A program made the position numbers and the translations under genes. A stretch of 64,000 nucleotides of DNA. Origin: Tsukamurella sp040611135. GTDB lineage: Bacteria; Actinomycetota; Actinomycetes; Mycobacteriales; Mycobacteriaceae. This document shows, one piece after another, positions 51,180 to 58,680 of this stretch; positions within the stretch are counted from its first letter, which is position 1; every line of letters begins with the position of its first letter. The DNA is taken from NCBI RefSeq assembly GCF_040611135.1, contig NZ_JBEXNL010000003.1:248001-312000 (forward strand), given 5' to 3'. The notes under the pieces were generated by a model that saw only the letters and a list, made by a program, of their open reading frames with translations, made no database searches and had not been told where the DNA came from.

Positions 51180-51322
51180 GCGTCGCCGCGCCGCGCCGCG
51201 CGTCTCCCTCGGATGAACGGAGGATGACCAGCGGTTTTGTGGGTTGCGGGGAGGTTGTGTAATGTAGCTGCTCGGCGGTTGCGCGTGACCCGCAAGGTTC
51301 GCTCGCGCAGCGCGTCCGATTT

Positions 51323-51414
51323 GGAGGCGTGCCAGAGCGGCCGAATGGGACTCACTGCTAATGAGTTGTCCGGCCAACACCGGACCGGAGGTTCAAATCC
51401 TCTCGCCTCCGCCA
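51323..51414 (+). tRNA. tRNA-Ser(GCU)
   Basis: Acceptor arms GGAGGCG/CGCCTCC, long variable arm, TTCAAATCC T-loop, anticodon stem ACTCA/TGAGT with loop containing GCT, and an encoded CCA end. The 143 bp upstream (51180-51322) contain no gene. Confidence 0.94.
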
Positions 51415-51452
51415 CGTCGGTCTTCGGACCGGCGAGAATTGAATATGGGTAT

Positions 51453-51525
51453 GCGCCCGTAGCTCAGTGGATAGAGCATCTGACTACGGATCAGAAGGTC
51501 AGGGGTTCGAATCCCTTCGGGCGCA
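51453..51525 (+). tRNA. tRNA-Arg(ACG)
   Basis: Acceptor arms GCGCCCG/CGGGCGC, AGCTCAGTGGATAGAGC D-arm, anticodon stem CTGAC..GTCAG-like pairing around CTACGGA (anticodon ACG), and GGTTCGAATCC T-arm. The 73-base cloverleaf is standard. It lies 38 bp after tRNA-Ser(GCU), probably co-transcribed. Confidence 0.94.
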
Positions 51526-51530
51526 CAGTG

Positions 51531-51569
51531 CAAGAACGCCAGGTCAATGTCTTTGACCTGGCGTTCTTG
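51531..51569 (+). terminator. Strong intrinsic terminator after the tRNA pair
   Basis: Seventeen-bp perfect arms (CAAGAACGCCAGGTCAA and its complement) around a 5-base loop, followed by GTTTCT. The stem begins 5 bp after tRNA-Arg. It is the clearest rho-independent terminator in the window. Confidence 0.9.
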
Positions 51570-51611
51570 GTTTCTCCTGCCGGATTCCGCTCAGGGGCCC
51601 ACGAGGATTTC

Positions 51612-51625
51612 TGTAACGTGTTCTA
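51612..51625. promoter_or_regulatory. KstR-like operator
   Basis: TGTAACGTGTTCTA fits TNNAACNNGTTNNA, the core recognised by the cholesterol-catabolism repressor KstR (recalled). It extends to CTAGAA on the right. It lies 28 bp before the flavoprotein start codon. Confidence 0.55.
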
Positions 51626-51653
51626 GAAATCGACACGGAACGGGTGGCTGGGC

Positions 51654-53234
51654 ATGAGTGACTGGGATCTGTCGGCCGAGGTGGTCGTGGTCGGCTACGG
51701 CGGCGCCGGTGTGGTGTCCGCGCTGGCGGCGCGGGAGGCGGGCGCGGAAGTCCTGGCGCTCGACCGCTACCTCGGCGGCGGCGCGACGGACCTGTCCGGC
51801 GGCATCGTCTACGCCGGAGGCGGCACCTGGGTCCAGCGCGCGGCCGGGGTGGAGGACACCGTCGAGAACATGTACGTCTACCTGCGGGGCGAGGTGGGCG
51901 ACGTCGTCTCCGAGGCCACGCTCCGCAGGTTCTGCGAGGGCTCGCCCGCGATGATCGATTGGCTCACCGGCTACGGCGTGCCCTTCGAGGCCTCGTCGTG
52001 CCCGTACAAGACCTCCTACCCGACCGACGACTACTACCTCTACTACTCGGGCAGCGAGAACTCCTTCCCCGACCGTGCCGTACCGCGCCAGCGCGGGCAC
52101 CGCGCCCATGGACCGGGCGTCTCGGGCAAGGCCTTCTACCGCCCCCTCGCGGCGTCCGCCGCCCGCGCGGGCGTGCGGGTCCGGACCGGCACGCGCGTCA
52201 CCGATCTCGTCCTGGACGAGGGCCGCGTCGTCGGCGTCGAGGCCGTCACGCTCGACGGTGCGCCGCCCGCCGTCCTGCGCCGGTTCGCGGCGCTGACGAA
52301 GCTCTCCGCGAAACCCGGTGTCTACCACCAGGGCTTCCGGGCGGTGCTGCAGAAGCTCCTCGACCGCATCGAGCGCCGCCACGGCCGCACGATCCGCATC
52401 CGCGCGAGCAGCTCGGTCATCGTGGCGACCGGCGGATTCATCGCCAACCGCGCGATGGTCGCCGCGCACCGGCCCGACTTCCCCTGGGACGAGGGTCTAC
52501 CGCTGGGCACGGCCGCCGACGACGGCAGCGGCATCACGATGGGGCGCAACGCCGGTGCCGCCGTCGACAAGATGGATCACATCTCCAACTGGCGGTTCAT
52601 CGGTCCTCCGAGCGCCTTCTTCGCCGGCCTCGCCGTGGGGAGCGACGGCCTTCGCATGATCGACGAGTCCCGCTATGGGGCGGCGCTCGGCGACGCCCTG
52701 GCGATCCGTCCGGACCACCGCGGGTGGCTCCTCGTGGACGCGCCCCTGCTCGCCGAGGCGCGGAGGCAGATCCCCCAGCAGTCCACGTGGTTCCAGCGTC
52801 TGCAGACCGAGCGGCTCCTGCGGCTGGGCGCCACCCGTGGCGCCACGATCGAGGAGGTCGCCACCCGGGCAGGCGTCGACCCGGTGGAGCTGCGCGCCAC
52901 CGTCGATGCCCACAACCGCGCGATCGAGGACGGCCGGCCCGATCCGCTCGGCAAGCCGGACGCCGTCCGCCGGCCGATCGCCACCGGCCCGTACACGCTC
53001 CTCGACATCTCCTTCCGCGCGCGCACCACCTACCCCATGCCGATGCTCACGCTCGGTGGGCTCGTGGTCGATGAGGAGACGGGCGCCGTGCTCCGGCCCG
53101 ACGGTGCGCCGGTGCCCGGGCTGTTCGCCGCCGGCCGCGCCGCCGTCGGCGTCTGCTCGAACTCCTACGTCAGCGGGCTCTCGCTTGCGGACTGCGTCTT
53201 CTCCGGGCGCCGCGCCGGTTCGCACAGCCGTTGA
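51654..53234 (+). CDS. FAD-binding dehydrogenase of the 3-ketosteroid/fumarate reductase flavoprotein family
   Basis: A 526-residue flavoprotein. The dinucleotide-binding N-terminus is VVVGYGGAGVVSALAAREAGAEVLALDR (about 10-37), then GGGATDLSGGIVYAGGGT. The central substrate domain includes SVIVATGGFIANRAMVAAH, and the C-terminus has GLFAAGRAAVGVCSNSYVSGLSLADCVFSGRRAG, the second FAD contact. It belongs with KstD-like and Rv0785-like dehydrogenases. A KstR-type box in front suggests a steroid-related role such as a ketosteroid (4)-dehydrogenase, but key KstD tyrosines were not matched. It is a single gene between the tRNA terminator and DUF779. Confidence 0.78.
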   Translation: MSDWDLSAEVVVVGYGGAGVVSALAAREAGAEVLALDRYLGGGATDLSGGIVYAGGGTWVQRAAGVEDTVENMYVYLRGEVGDVVSEATLRRFCEGSPAMIDWLTGYGVPFEASSCPYKTSYPTDDYYLYYSGSENSFPDRAVPRQRGHRAHGPGVSGKAFYRPLAASAARAGVRVRTGTRVTDLVLDEGRVVGVEAVTLDGAPPAVLRRFAALTKLSAKPGVYHQGFRAVLQKLLDRIERRHGRTIRIRASSSVIVATGGFIANRAMVAAHRPDFPWDEGLPLGTAADDGSGITMGRNAGAAVDKMDHISNWRFIGPPSAFFAGLAVGSDGLRMIDESRYGAALGDALAIRPDHRGWLLVDAPLLAEARRQIPQQSTWFQRLQTERLLRLGATRGATIEEVATRAGVDPVELRATVDAHNRAIEDGRPDPLGKPDAVRRPIATGPYTLLDISFRARTTYPMPMLTLGGLVVDEETGAVLRPDGAPVPGLFAAGRAAVGVCSNSYVSGLSLADCVFSGRRAGSHSR

Positions 53235-53299
53235 GCCCGCGAACCTCCTTCTCCGAGGCTCCCACTGGGCTACCGTCGGATCAGGCGAAGGGAGCGGGC

Positions 53300-53692
53300 A
53301 TGGACGAGCGGGTCGAATCGACTCCCGCGGCGCGGGAGATGCTGCGCGAGTTGTGGGACGGCAACGGCGAGCTGCTGATCCACCAGAGCGGCGGCTGCTG
53401 CGACGGCTCCGCCCCGATGTGCTTCGCCTCCGACGAGTTCCGCGTGGGCGACGCGAACGTGCGGCTCGGCACCGTCGACCTGGAGGACGGGCGGGCCGTG
53501 CCGGTGTGGGTGTCCGACGGAGAAGCGCGGGTGTGGGAGAACAGCGTGCTGATCCTGGACCTCGAGCCCGGCCGCGCCGCGGGCTTCTCCCTGGAGGGAT
53601 CCTCGGGGAAGCGGTTCGTCTCGCGGGTGCGGATCGTCGGGTCGGGCGAAGGCGCTCAGTGCGGCATCGAACGCGCGGACGGGGCCCGCTGA
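53300..53692 (+). CDS. DUF779 protein
   Basis: A 130-residue protein with the DUF779 hallmarks LLIHQSGGCCDGSAPMCF (conserved cysteines), VWVSDGEARVWENSVLILDLEPGRAAGFSLEGSSGKRF. DUF779 genes usually adjoin an acetaldehyde-type aldehyde dehydrogenase; the nearest one here is 3.3 kb away (57017-58540), so the pair has been separated or serves another enzyme. The ATG at 53300 follows GGGAGCGG. Its last 37 bp overlap the convergent PAP2 gene. Confidence 0.85.
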   Translation: MDERVESTPAAREMLRELWDGNGELLIHQSGGCCDGSAPMCFASDEFRVGDANVRLGTVDLEDGRAVPVWVSDGEARVWENSVLILDLEPGRAAGFSLEGSSGKRFVSRVRIVGSGEGAQCGIERADGAR

Positions 53693-54366
53693 GCGCGTCC
53701 GCGGCGGATCGGGCCGGACAGTCGTCGATCCCAGTGCGCCCAGGAATCCGGCGGTAACAACGCCAGTCCCACCGCCAGCCCGGCGAGGCCGACCGCGAAT
53801 CCGGCTGCGGTGTCGGAGAACCAGTGCACGCCGAGGTAGAGGCGACTCGCCGCGACGGCGCCGATGACGGCCGCGGGGACGATCAGCGCGAGCACGCGCC
53901 GTCGCGCCGGCCAGCCGGCGGTGATCGCCACCGTCGTCGCCAGCAGGAGTGCGGTGGTGCCCGTGACGTGGCCCGACGGGAAGCCGTAGTCGGTCTCGTT
54001 CGCGAGGTGATCGACGAGCGGGGGACGCTGTCGCGCGAAGGCGTATTTCAGCGCCAGGGTGGCCGCCGAGGCGAAGGCGGTGGAGCCGAGCACGAAGATC
54101 GCGGCGGAGGCGGAGCGTCGCCAGGCCAGGAGCGCGGCCACCACGAGCCCGAGCGCGATCGTCCCACCCGGGGAGAAGACGTCGGTGATCAACCGCATCG
54201 CGGCCGTCAGCGCCGCATCGCGGTGCTCGACCATCTCCTCCAGCACCTCGCCGTCGGCCTCGGTGACCGGCTTCGAACCAACGAGGAGACCGAGGGCGAC
54301 GACGGCCGCGACCAACGCGGCCGCGGCGGCGAGAAATGCCCGGCCTCGGCCGGAGAAGGTTTGCAT
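53656..54366 (-). CDS. PAP2-family membrane phosphatase
   Basis: A 236-residue PAP2/haloperoxidase-fold phosphatase with about five to six helices. The three catalytic motifs are complete: KYAFARQRP, GFPSGH and SRLYLGVHWFSD. Members dephosphorylate phosphatidate, undecaprenyl or decaprenyl pyrophosphate, or sugar lipids on the outer membrane face. The ATG 54366 gives a normal N-terminal helix (FLAAAAALVAAVVALGLLVG). Confidence 0.88.
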   Translation of the reverse strand: MQTFSGRGRAFLAAAAALVAAVVALGLLVGSKPVTEADGEVLEEMVEHRDAALTAAMRLITDVFSPGGTIALGLVVAALLAWRRSASAAIFVLGSTAFASAATLALKYAFARQRPPLVDHLANETDYGFPSGHVTGTTALLLATTVAITAGWPARRRVLALIVPAAVIGAVAASRLYLGVHWFSDTAAGFAVGLAGLAVGLALLPPDSWAHWDRRLSGPIRRGRAQRAPSARSMPH

Positions 54367-54428
54367 CCCACAAGAGTGCCCGCGCGAAAGTCGTTCGTGC
54401 AACCCAAGACCGGGTAAAAGGCCCGTCA

Positions 54429-54449
54429 TACCCCGGTGCCTCCGGGGTA
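54429..54449. promoter_or_regulatory. Short perfect hairpin before the GH25-like gene
   Basis: TACCCCGG and CCGGGGTA form 8-bp perfect arms with a 5-base loop, 10 bp before the GTG of the lysin-like gene. It could terminate upstream transcription, form a 5' leader stem or be an operator. There is no T-tract. Confidence 0.4.
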
Positions 54450-54459
54450 GCGTGGGAGT

Positions 54460-55158
54460 GTGAGGAAGCGACTGAGGCGGGCGCGCGCGGCGCGGCTGCA
54501 GCGCGACACCCTGTACGCGGATGTCTCCGAATGGCAGCCGCCGCTGCCCGAGAAGTACCCCTATCGGTGGGTCGCGATCCGCTCCAACGACGGCACCTAC
54601 CGCGACCGCCGGTTCACCGCCAACTGGGACGCAGTGCGGCGCATGCTCGACGACGGGCGGCTGGTCGGCGCCATCGTCTACGCCGTGGTCCGACCGAACT
54701 GGGAGGACAGCCTCGCCGTGCACCTGGAGATGCAGGGCGAGGACCGGCCCGACGTGGTGACCATGGCCGACGCCGAGTCTTGGGGCGGGCAGATCGTCGG
54801 CGACCACTCGGACGCCTTCAACCGCTTCACCTGGGGCGCCTCCGACTGGCGCGGCGGCGGCGCGGACCCGCGGCCCACCCGCTGCATCGGCTACCTCAAC
54901 CCCAACGACATCACCATCTGGCCCACGCTGCCCGACATGCCCTTCGTGGTGCCCTCCTACGGCGCGCTGCCAGACTTCTCGCGCGCACCGGAACTGGGGC
55001 GGCGCTTCGCGATCCACCAGTACACCGACGGCAGCGGTTACGGGAACGGGCTTCCCGAGGGCTACGGCCGTGTGCGGTGCGACATGAACGCCGCCAACGG
55101 CCTCGACCCGTGGCAGCTGGGAGACCTCCTCGGCACCACCACCATCCCGGTGGACTGA
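54460..55158 (+). CDS. GH25-like muramidase resembling mycobacteriophage lysin A domains
   Basis: A 232-residue protein close in pattern to the GH25-like catalytic domain of mycobacteriophage endolysins: LYADVSEWQPPLP, VAIRSNDGTYRDRRF, WDAVRRMLDDGRLVGAIVYAVVRP, VVTMADAESWGGQIVGDHSD (catalytic Asp/Glu region), IGYLNPNDITIWP and HQYTDGSGYGNGLPEGYGR with CDMNAANG. The N-terminus is basic (RKRLRRARAARLQRD) with no signal peptide. No other phage gene surrounds it. It may be a domesticated lysin acting on host wall or released on lysis. GTG start at 54460. Confidence 0.75.
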   Translation: MRKRLRRARAARLQRDTLYADVSEWQPPLPEKYPYRWVAIRSNDGTYRDRRFTANWDAVRRMLDDGRLVGAIVYAVVRPNWEDSLAVHLEMQGEDRPDVVTMADAESWGGQIVGDHSDAFNRFTWGASDWRGGGADPRPTRCIGYLNPNDITIWPTLPDMPFVVPSYGALPDFSRAPELGRRFAIHQYTDGSGYGNGLPEGYGRVRCDMNAANGLDPWQLGDLLGTTTIPVD

Positions 55159-55159
55159 G

Positions 55160-55911
55160 TCACTCGCCGTACGCGGTGTAGACGGTGTCCGGGAGCGTCG
55201 GGAGCCAGCCGTCGACCCAGGCGCCGGCGTAGACGCGCTCGTCGCCGGTCCTCAGTTCGACGACGTGCCCGGGCAGCTCCGCCGCCACGAGCGGGAGGAG
55301 TCTGCGCCCCTCTGCGGCGTGCTTCGCTGCGACGGCGTCCGTGCGCCAGCCGGTGTCCCAGTGGAACTCGCGGTCGAACTCGGACTGCCAGGCATCGAGC
55401 TCGCGACCCAACTCCTCCGGCAGGCCTAGGTGCTCCGGCCCGATGCCGCCGTACGTCGCCCACAGCGGCGGGCCGGAGTGGTCGTTCATCAGCCGGATCC
55501 AGCGCTCGGGTGCGACGTCGAACTGGCGCACCTCCGTGCCGGCCGGGAGCGGTGTCTCGCCCGATGGCGACCACCCCGTCGCCCAGCCGCCGGCGTAGCC
55601 GTGCTCGGCGATGGGCCAGAGTCGGTAGCCGATGACGACGCCGGGCAGTTCGGCGACCAGGCCGTCGATGATCGTGCGGCTTCGCGCGCATAGTCCGCTT
55701 CGGCTTCCGCTGTGCGCCAGCCGTCTCGACCACCCAGGTGCTCGGATTCCAACAGAGCCTGCCAGGAGGCGATGCGGGTGGTGAGTGCCTCGGAGAGGTC
55801 GAGGTCCGCGCCGCTCAGTGGGCGCAGCTGATCCACACCGATGAGCGGGGGCCGATCGATGTCGGGCCAGACGTGCAGGACGCGGTCCGGCAGGAGTGTG
55901 AAGTCCGGCAT
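55160..55911 (-). pseudogene. Frameshifted gene with two tandem homologous halves
   Basis: The minus strand encodes MPDFTLLPDRVLHVWPDIDR through AEADYAREA from ATG 55911. It then continues as RTIIDGLVAELPGVVIGYRLW in another frame to a stop at 55160. One missing base near 55680 explains this. The joined product would be about 250 residues with two related units: (SEALTTRIASWQALLE, DGWRT) and (PEELGRELDAWQSEFD, DTGWRT), each followed by a VAELPG segment. I do not know the family. Without the shift it would be a duplicated or fused pair; a sequencing error is possible. Confidence 0.6.
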
Positions 55912-55980
55912 CCGCCCAGGTTACGCGGCCTCGGATGCGAATGCATCGACAGATGGCAGAGATGGTGGTAGAAAAATGGC

Positions 55981-56226
55981 ATGAGAACAACCATCGATGG
56001 GGCGGGCCGGATCGTGGTACCGAAAGCGATCCGGGATGCGATGGGACTGGATGCCGGGAGGGCAGTCGACGTGACATTCGCAGACGGACGCATCGAGATC
56101 GAGATAGCGCCGGCCAAGGTGCACATCGAGAAGGGAGGGATGCTGCCGGTCATTCGAGCGGAAGAGGACCTGCCACCGCTGACCGACGACATCATCCGCG
56201 AGACGCTCGAGGCCACGAGACGATGA
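55981..56226 (+). CDS. vapB: VapB-type antitoxin (AbrB/MazE fold)
   Basis: An 81-residue protein: MRTTIDGAGRIVVPKAIRDAMGLDAG is the swapped-hairpin AbrB DNA-binding domain, and the acidic C-terminal tail (RAEEDLPPLTDDIIRETLEATRR) should bind and neutralise the toxin. It overlaps the PIN toxin start by 4 bp (ATGA), the usual vapBC order. The antitoxin probably represses the pair. Confidence 0.9.
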   Translation: MRTTIDGAGRIVVPKAIRDAMGLDAGRAVDVTFADGRIEIEIAPAKVHIEKGGMLPVIRAEEDLPPLTDDIIRETLEATRR

Positions 56227-56630
56227 CCTTCTACGCCCTCGATTCGAGTGTGCTGCTCCCGATGTTGATGGAATGGCATCCGGCGCACGATGAACTTCGA
56301 GGATCGGTGCGTCTGGTGGAGAGCGTTCTGCCTGCTCACGTGCTCCTGGAGACCTTCTCCGTGCTCACGCGACTTCCTTCGCCCCACAGGGTCTCCCCAG
56401 CGGAGGCCTCGGAGGCGATCGAGGACTTCGGGCTGCAGGTGATCGGCTTCCCGACCACCGATATGCGAACGTTCGTGGCACGACTCGGCGTGAAGGGAGT
56501 CCGCGGCGGGGCGATCTACGATGCCTTCGTCGGAGCGACAGCCGCCCACGCCGAGGTGCCGCTGTTGACGCGTGATCGTCGGGCTATTCCCACATATGAG
56601 GCGGTCGGGGCCACGTACCGGACGGTGTGA
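56223..56630 (+). CDS. vapC: VapC-type PIN-domain toxin
   Basis: A 135-residue PIN ribonuclease: YALDSSVLLPML (first Asp), LLETFSVLTRL (Glu), IYDAFVGATAAHAEVPLLTRDRRA (later acidic residues). VapC toxins cleave tRNA or rRNA; the target here is unknown. All expected acidic positions seem present, so it should be active unless bound by its antitoxin. Confidence 0.9.
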   Translation: MTFYALDSSVLLPMLMEWHPAHDELRGSVRLVESVLPAHVLLETFSVLTRLPSPHRVSPAEASEAIEDFGLQVIGFPTTDMRTFVARLGVKGVRGGAIYDAFVGATAAHAEVPLLTRDRRAIPTYEAVGATYRTV

Positions 56631-57016
56631 GGCGGCACCGTCGGGCGGGAACAGTGGACAGCGGATCGCTCGGTCCGATCTTTGGTGCGTGTCGGCGACG
56701 GTTCGTCGGCGTGTCGACGCAGAAATGCACCGAGGATCGGCGGGCGTTCCGGCACCCGAGGAGGCTCGTCCGGTGGGGCCCGGCAGCGGTGAGTGGGGGC
56801 ATGCGGGCCCCGCATCACTCAGTCCCGAGAAAAGCCTTTGAACTGCGTATTCATGGGTATGCGCGGGACGCATCGCTTGCGTGAGCAACACGCCTCAATG
56901 CCGCCGGCCGCCCCGCCCGCGCACCGTCGGGCGGAAACACCCGGACACGCGAGCGGCGCCGCCCCGGAAGGAGCGGCGCCGCTGACACCCTCACCTGGTG
57001 TCGGACCGACGAGGGA
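56631..57016. other. 386-bp intergenic region
   Basis: No convincing gene lies here. Two copies of GCACCGTCGGGCGG (near 56636 and 56926) share the window-wide octamer and the following GGGCGG. A small palindrome (ATGCGGG-C-CCCGCAT) is near 56800, and a terminator-like stem is at 56952-56983. Short open frames on both strands have no coding character. Confidence 0.5.
56952..56983 (-). terminator. GC-rich stem-loop after the aldehyde dehydrogenase gene
   Basis: AGCGGCGCCG and CGGCGCCGCT form 10-bp perfect arms around a 12-base loop, 34 bp after the minus-strand stop at 57017. No T-tract follows. Position and stability favour a terminator. Confidence 0.6.
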
Positions 57017-58540
57017 TCAGAAGAAGCCCTGCGCGCCCGGCGCGTACGAGACCAGCAGGTTCTTGGTCTGCTGGTAGTGATCGAGCATCATCTTGTGGTT
57101 CTCCCGGCCGATGCCCGAGTCCTTGTAGCCGCCGAACGCCGCGTGCGCGGGGTACTGGTGGTAGGTGTTCGTCCACACGCGGCCGGCCTGGATGTCGCGG
57201 CCCGCGCGGTAGGCGACGTCGCCGTTGCGCGACCACACGCCGGCGCCGAGGCCGTAGCGGGTGTCGTTGGCGATCTCCATGGCGTTGTCGTAGCCGTCGA
57301 AGGACGTGACCGCGAGCACCGGGCCGAAGATCTCCTCCTGAAAGATCCGCATGCTGTTGTCGCCCGAGAAGATCGTGGGCTGCATGTAGTAGCCGCCGGA
57401 GAGGTCGCCGCCCAAGTCCGCGGCCTCACCGCCCGTGATCAGCGTGGCGCCCTCGTTCTTGCCGATGTCGATGTAGGAGAGGATCTTCTCGAGCTGCTCC
57501 TTCGACGCCTGTGCGCCGATCATCGTGTCGGTGTCCAGCGGATCGCCCTGGATGATCGACTTGGTGCGGATGGAGCCGAGCTCGAGGAACTCGTCGAAGA
57601 TGGGCTGCTCGAGCAGTGCGCGCGACGGGCAGGTGCACACCTCGCCCTGGTTGAGCGCGAACATCGTGAAGCCCTCGAGGGCCTTGTCCTGGTAGTCGTC
57701 GTTCGCGGCCATGACGTCCTTGAAGAAGACGTTCGGGCTCTTGCCGCCCAGCTCCAGGGTGACGGGGATGAGGTTGTCAGCGGCGTAGCCGGCGATCAGC
57801 TTGCCGGTGGTGGTCTCGCCGGTGAAGGCGACCTTCCGGATGCGCTTGCTCGAGGCCAGCGGCTTGCCCGCCTCGAGGCCGAAGCCGTTGACGATGTTCA
57901 CCACACCGGGGGGCAGCAGGTCGCCGATGAGCGAGAACAGGTACAGCACCGAGACGGGGGTCTGCTCGGCCGGCTTGAGCACGATAGCGTTGCCCGCGGC
58001 CAGAGCGGGGGCCAGCTTCCACACGGCCATGAGGATCGGGAAGTTCCACGGAATGATCTGTCCCACAACGCCGAGGGGCTCGTGGAAGTGGTACGCGACG
58101 GTGTTCTCGTCGATCTCCGACAGCGCGCCCTCCTGCGCGCGCAGGCACGACGCGAAGTAGCGGAAGTGATCGATGGCCAGCGGGATGTCGGCGTTGAGGG
58201 TCTCGCGGACGGGCTTGCCGTTCTCCCACGACTCGGCGACGGCGATGGCCTCGAGGTTGGCCTCCATCCGGTCGGCCATCTTCATGAGGATGTTGGCGCG
58301 GGCGGTCGCCGAGGTCCGGCCCCACGCGGGCGCGGCGGCGTGCGCGGCGTCGAGAGCGAGCTCGATGTCCTCCGCGGTCGAGCGCGCGACCTCGCAGAAG
58401 GTCTGACCGGTCACGGGCGACGGGTTCTCGAAGTACTGGCCCTTGACCGGCGCGACCCACTCGCCGCCGATCAGGTTGTCGTACCGGGACTGGTAGCTCA
58501 TGACGGAGCCGGGAGCTCCGGGACGGGCGTAAACGGTCAT
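57017..58540 (-). CDS. Acetaldehyde-type aldehyde dehydrogenase
   Basis: An NAD-dependent aldehyde dehydrogenase of 507 residues like Rv0458/ExaC-type acetaldehyde dehydrogenases. It has VVGQIIPWNFPILMAVWK, AFTGETTTGKL, TLELGGKSPNVFF (Glu), NQGEVCTCPSRALL (catalytic Cys) and QEEIFGPVLAVTSF. It ends PGAQGFF. It oxidises short aliphatic aldehydes to acids. Upstream lie TGCA-spaced palindromes and, 140 bp away on the same strand, a GAF-type regulator gene, an arrangement seen with AcoR-like activation by substrate. Confidence 0.92.
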   Translation of the reverse strand: MTVYARPGAPGSVMSYQSRYDNLIGGEWVAPVKGQYFENPSPVTGQTFCEVARSTAEDIELALDAAHAAAPAWGRTSATARANILMKMADRMEANLEAIAVAESWENGKPVRETLNADIPLAIDHFRYFASCLRAQEGALSEIDENTVAYHFHEPLGVVGQIIPWNFPILMAVWKLAPALAAGNAIVLKPAEQTPVSVLYLFSLIGDLLPPGVVNIVNGFGLEAGKPLASSKRIRKVAFTGETTTGKLIAGYAADNLIPVTLELGGKSPNVFFKDVMAANDDYQDKALEGFTMFALNQGEVCTCPSRALLEQPIFDEFLELGSIRTKSIIQGDPLDTDTMIGAQASKEQLEKILSYIDIGKNEGATLITGGEAADLGGDLSGGYYMQPTIFSGDNSMRIFQEEIFGPVLAVTSFDGYDNAMEIANDTRYGLGAGVWSRNGDVAYRAGRDIQAGRVWTNTYHQYPAHAAFGGYKDSGIGRENHKMMLDHYQQTKNLLVSYAPGAQGFF

Positions 58541-58596
58541 GGCGTGCCTCCAGGTGAGTTGGTGACTTCAATCACATTCCACCGTACGCAGTGATC

Positions 58597-58625
58597 GTTG
58601 CAACACCGTTGCAGCCGGTTGCAAC
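58597..58625. promoter_or_regulatory. Tandem GTTGCA operators upstream of the aldehyde dehydrogenase gene
   Basis: Within 29 bp the half-site GTTGCA occurs three times and its complement TGCAAC twice, giving the palindrome TGCAACACCGTTGCA at 58599-58613 and a second overlapping one ending 58623. It starts 57 bp before the ATG of the dehydrogenase gene. A 15-bp relative (12 of 15 identical) lies at 62101-62115 upstream of the CocE-type gene. Confidence 0.65.
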
Positions 58626-58680
58626 CCGGATCGCTCCTGGTCAGGCCCATCCGCACCGCCGCTCGGGTAGCGCAACCCGG

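Noticed and set aside
33000..51414. Direct repeat of the tRNA-Ser(UGA) 3' end as attR
   Set aside because: The only similar stretch is the other serine tRNA gene at 51323-51414, which is a complete functional tRNA with its own acceptor stem.
51237..51626. Plus-strand open frame of 129 codons
   Set aside because: It spans both tRNA genes and the terminator.
56516..56890. Several short open frames in the region after vapC
   Set aside because: None has a ribosome site or coding character, and they overlap each other on both strands.
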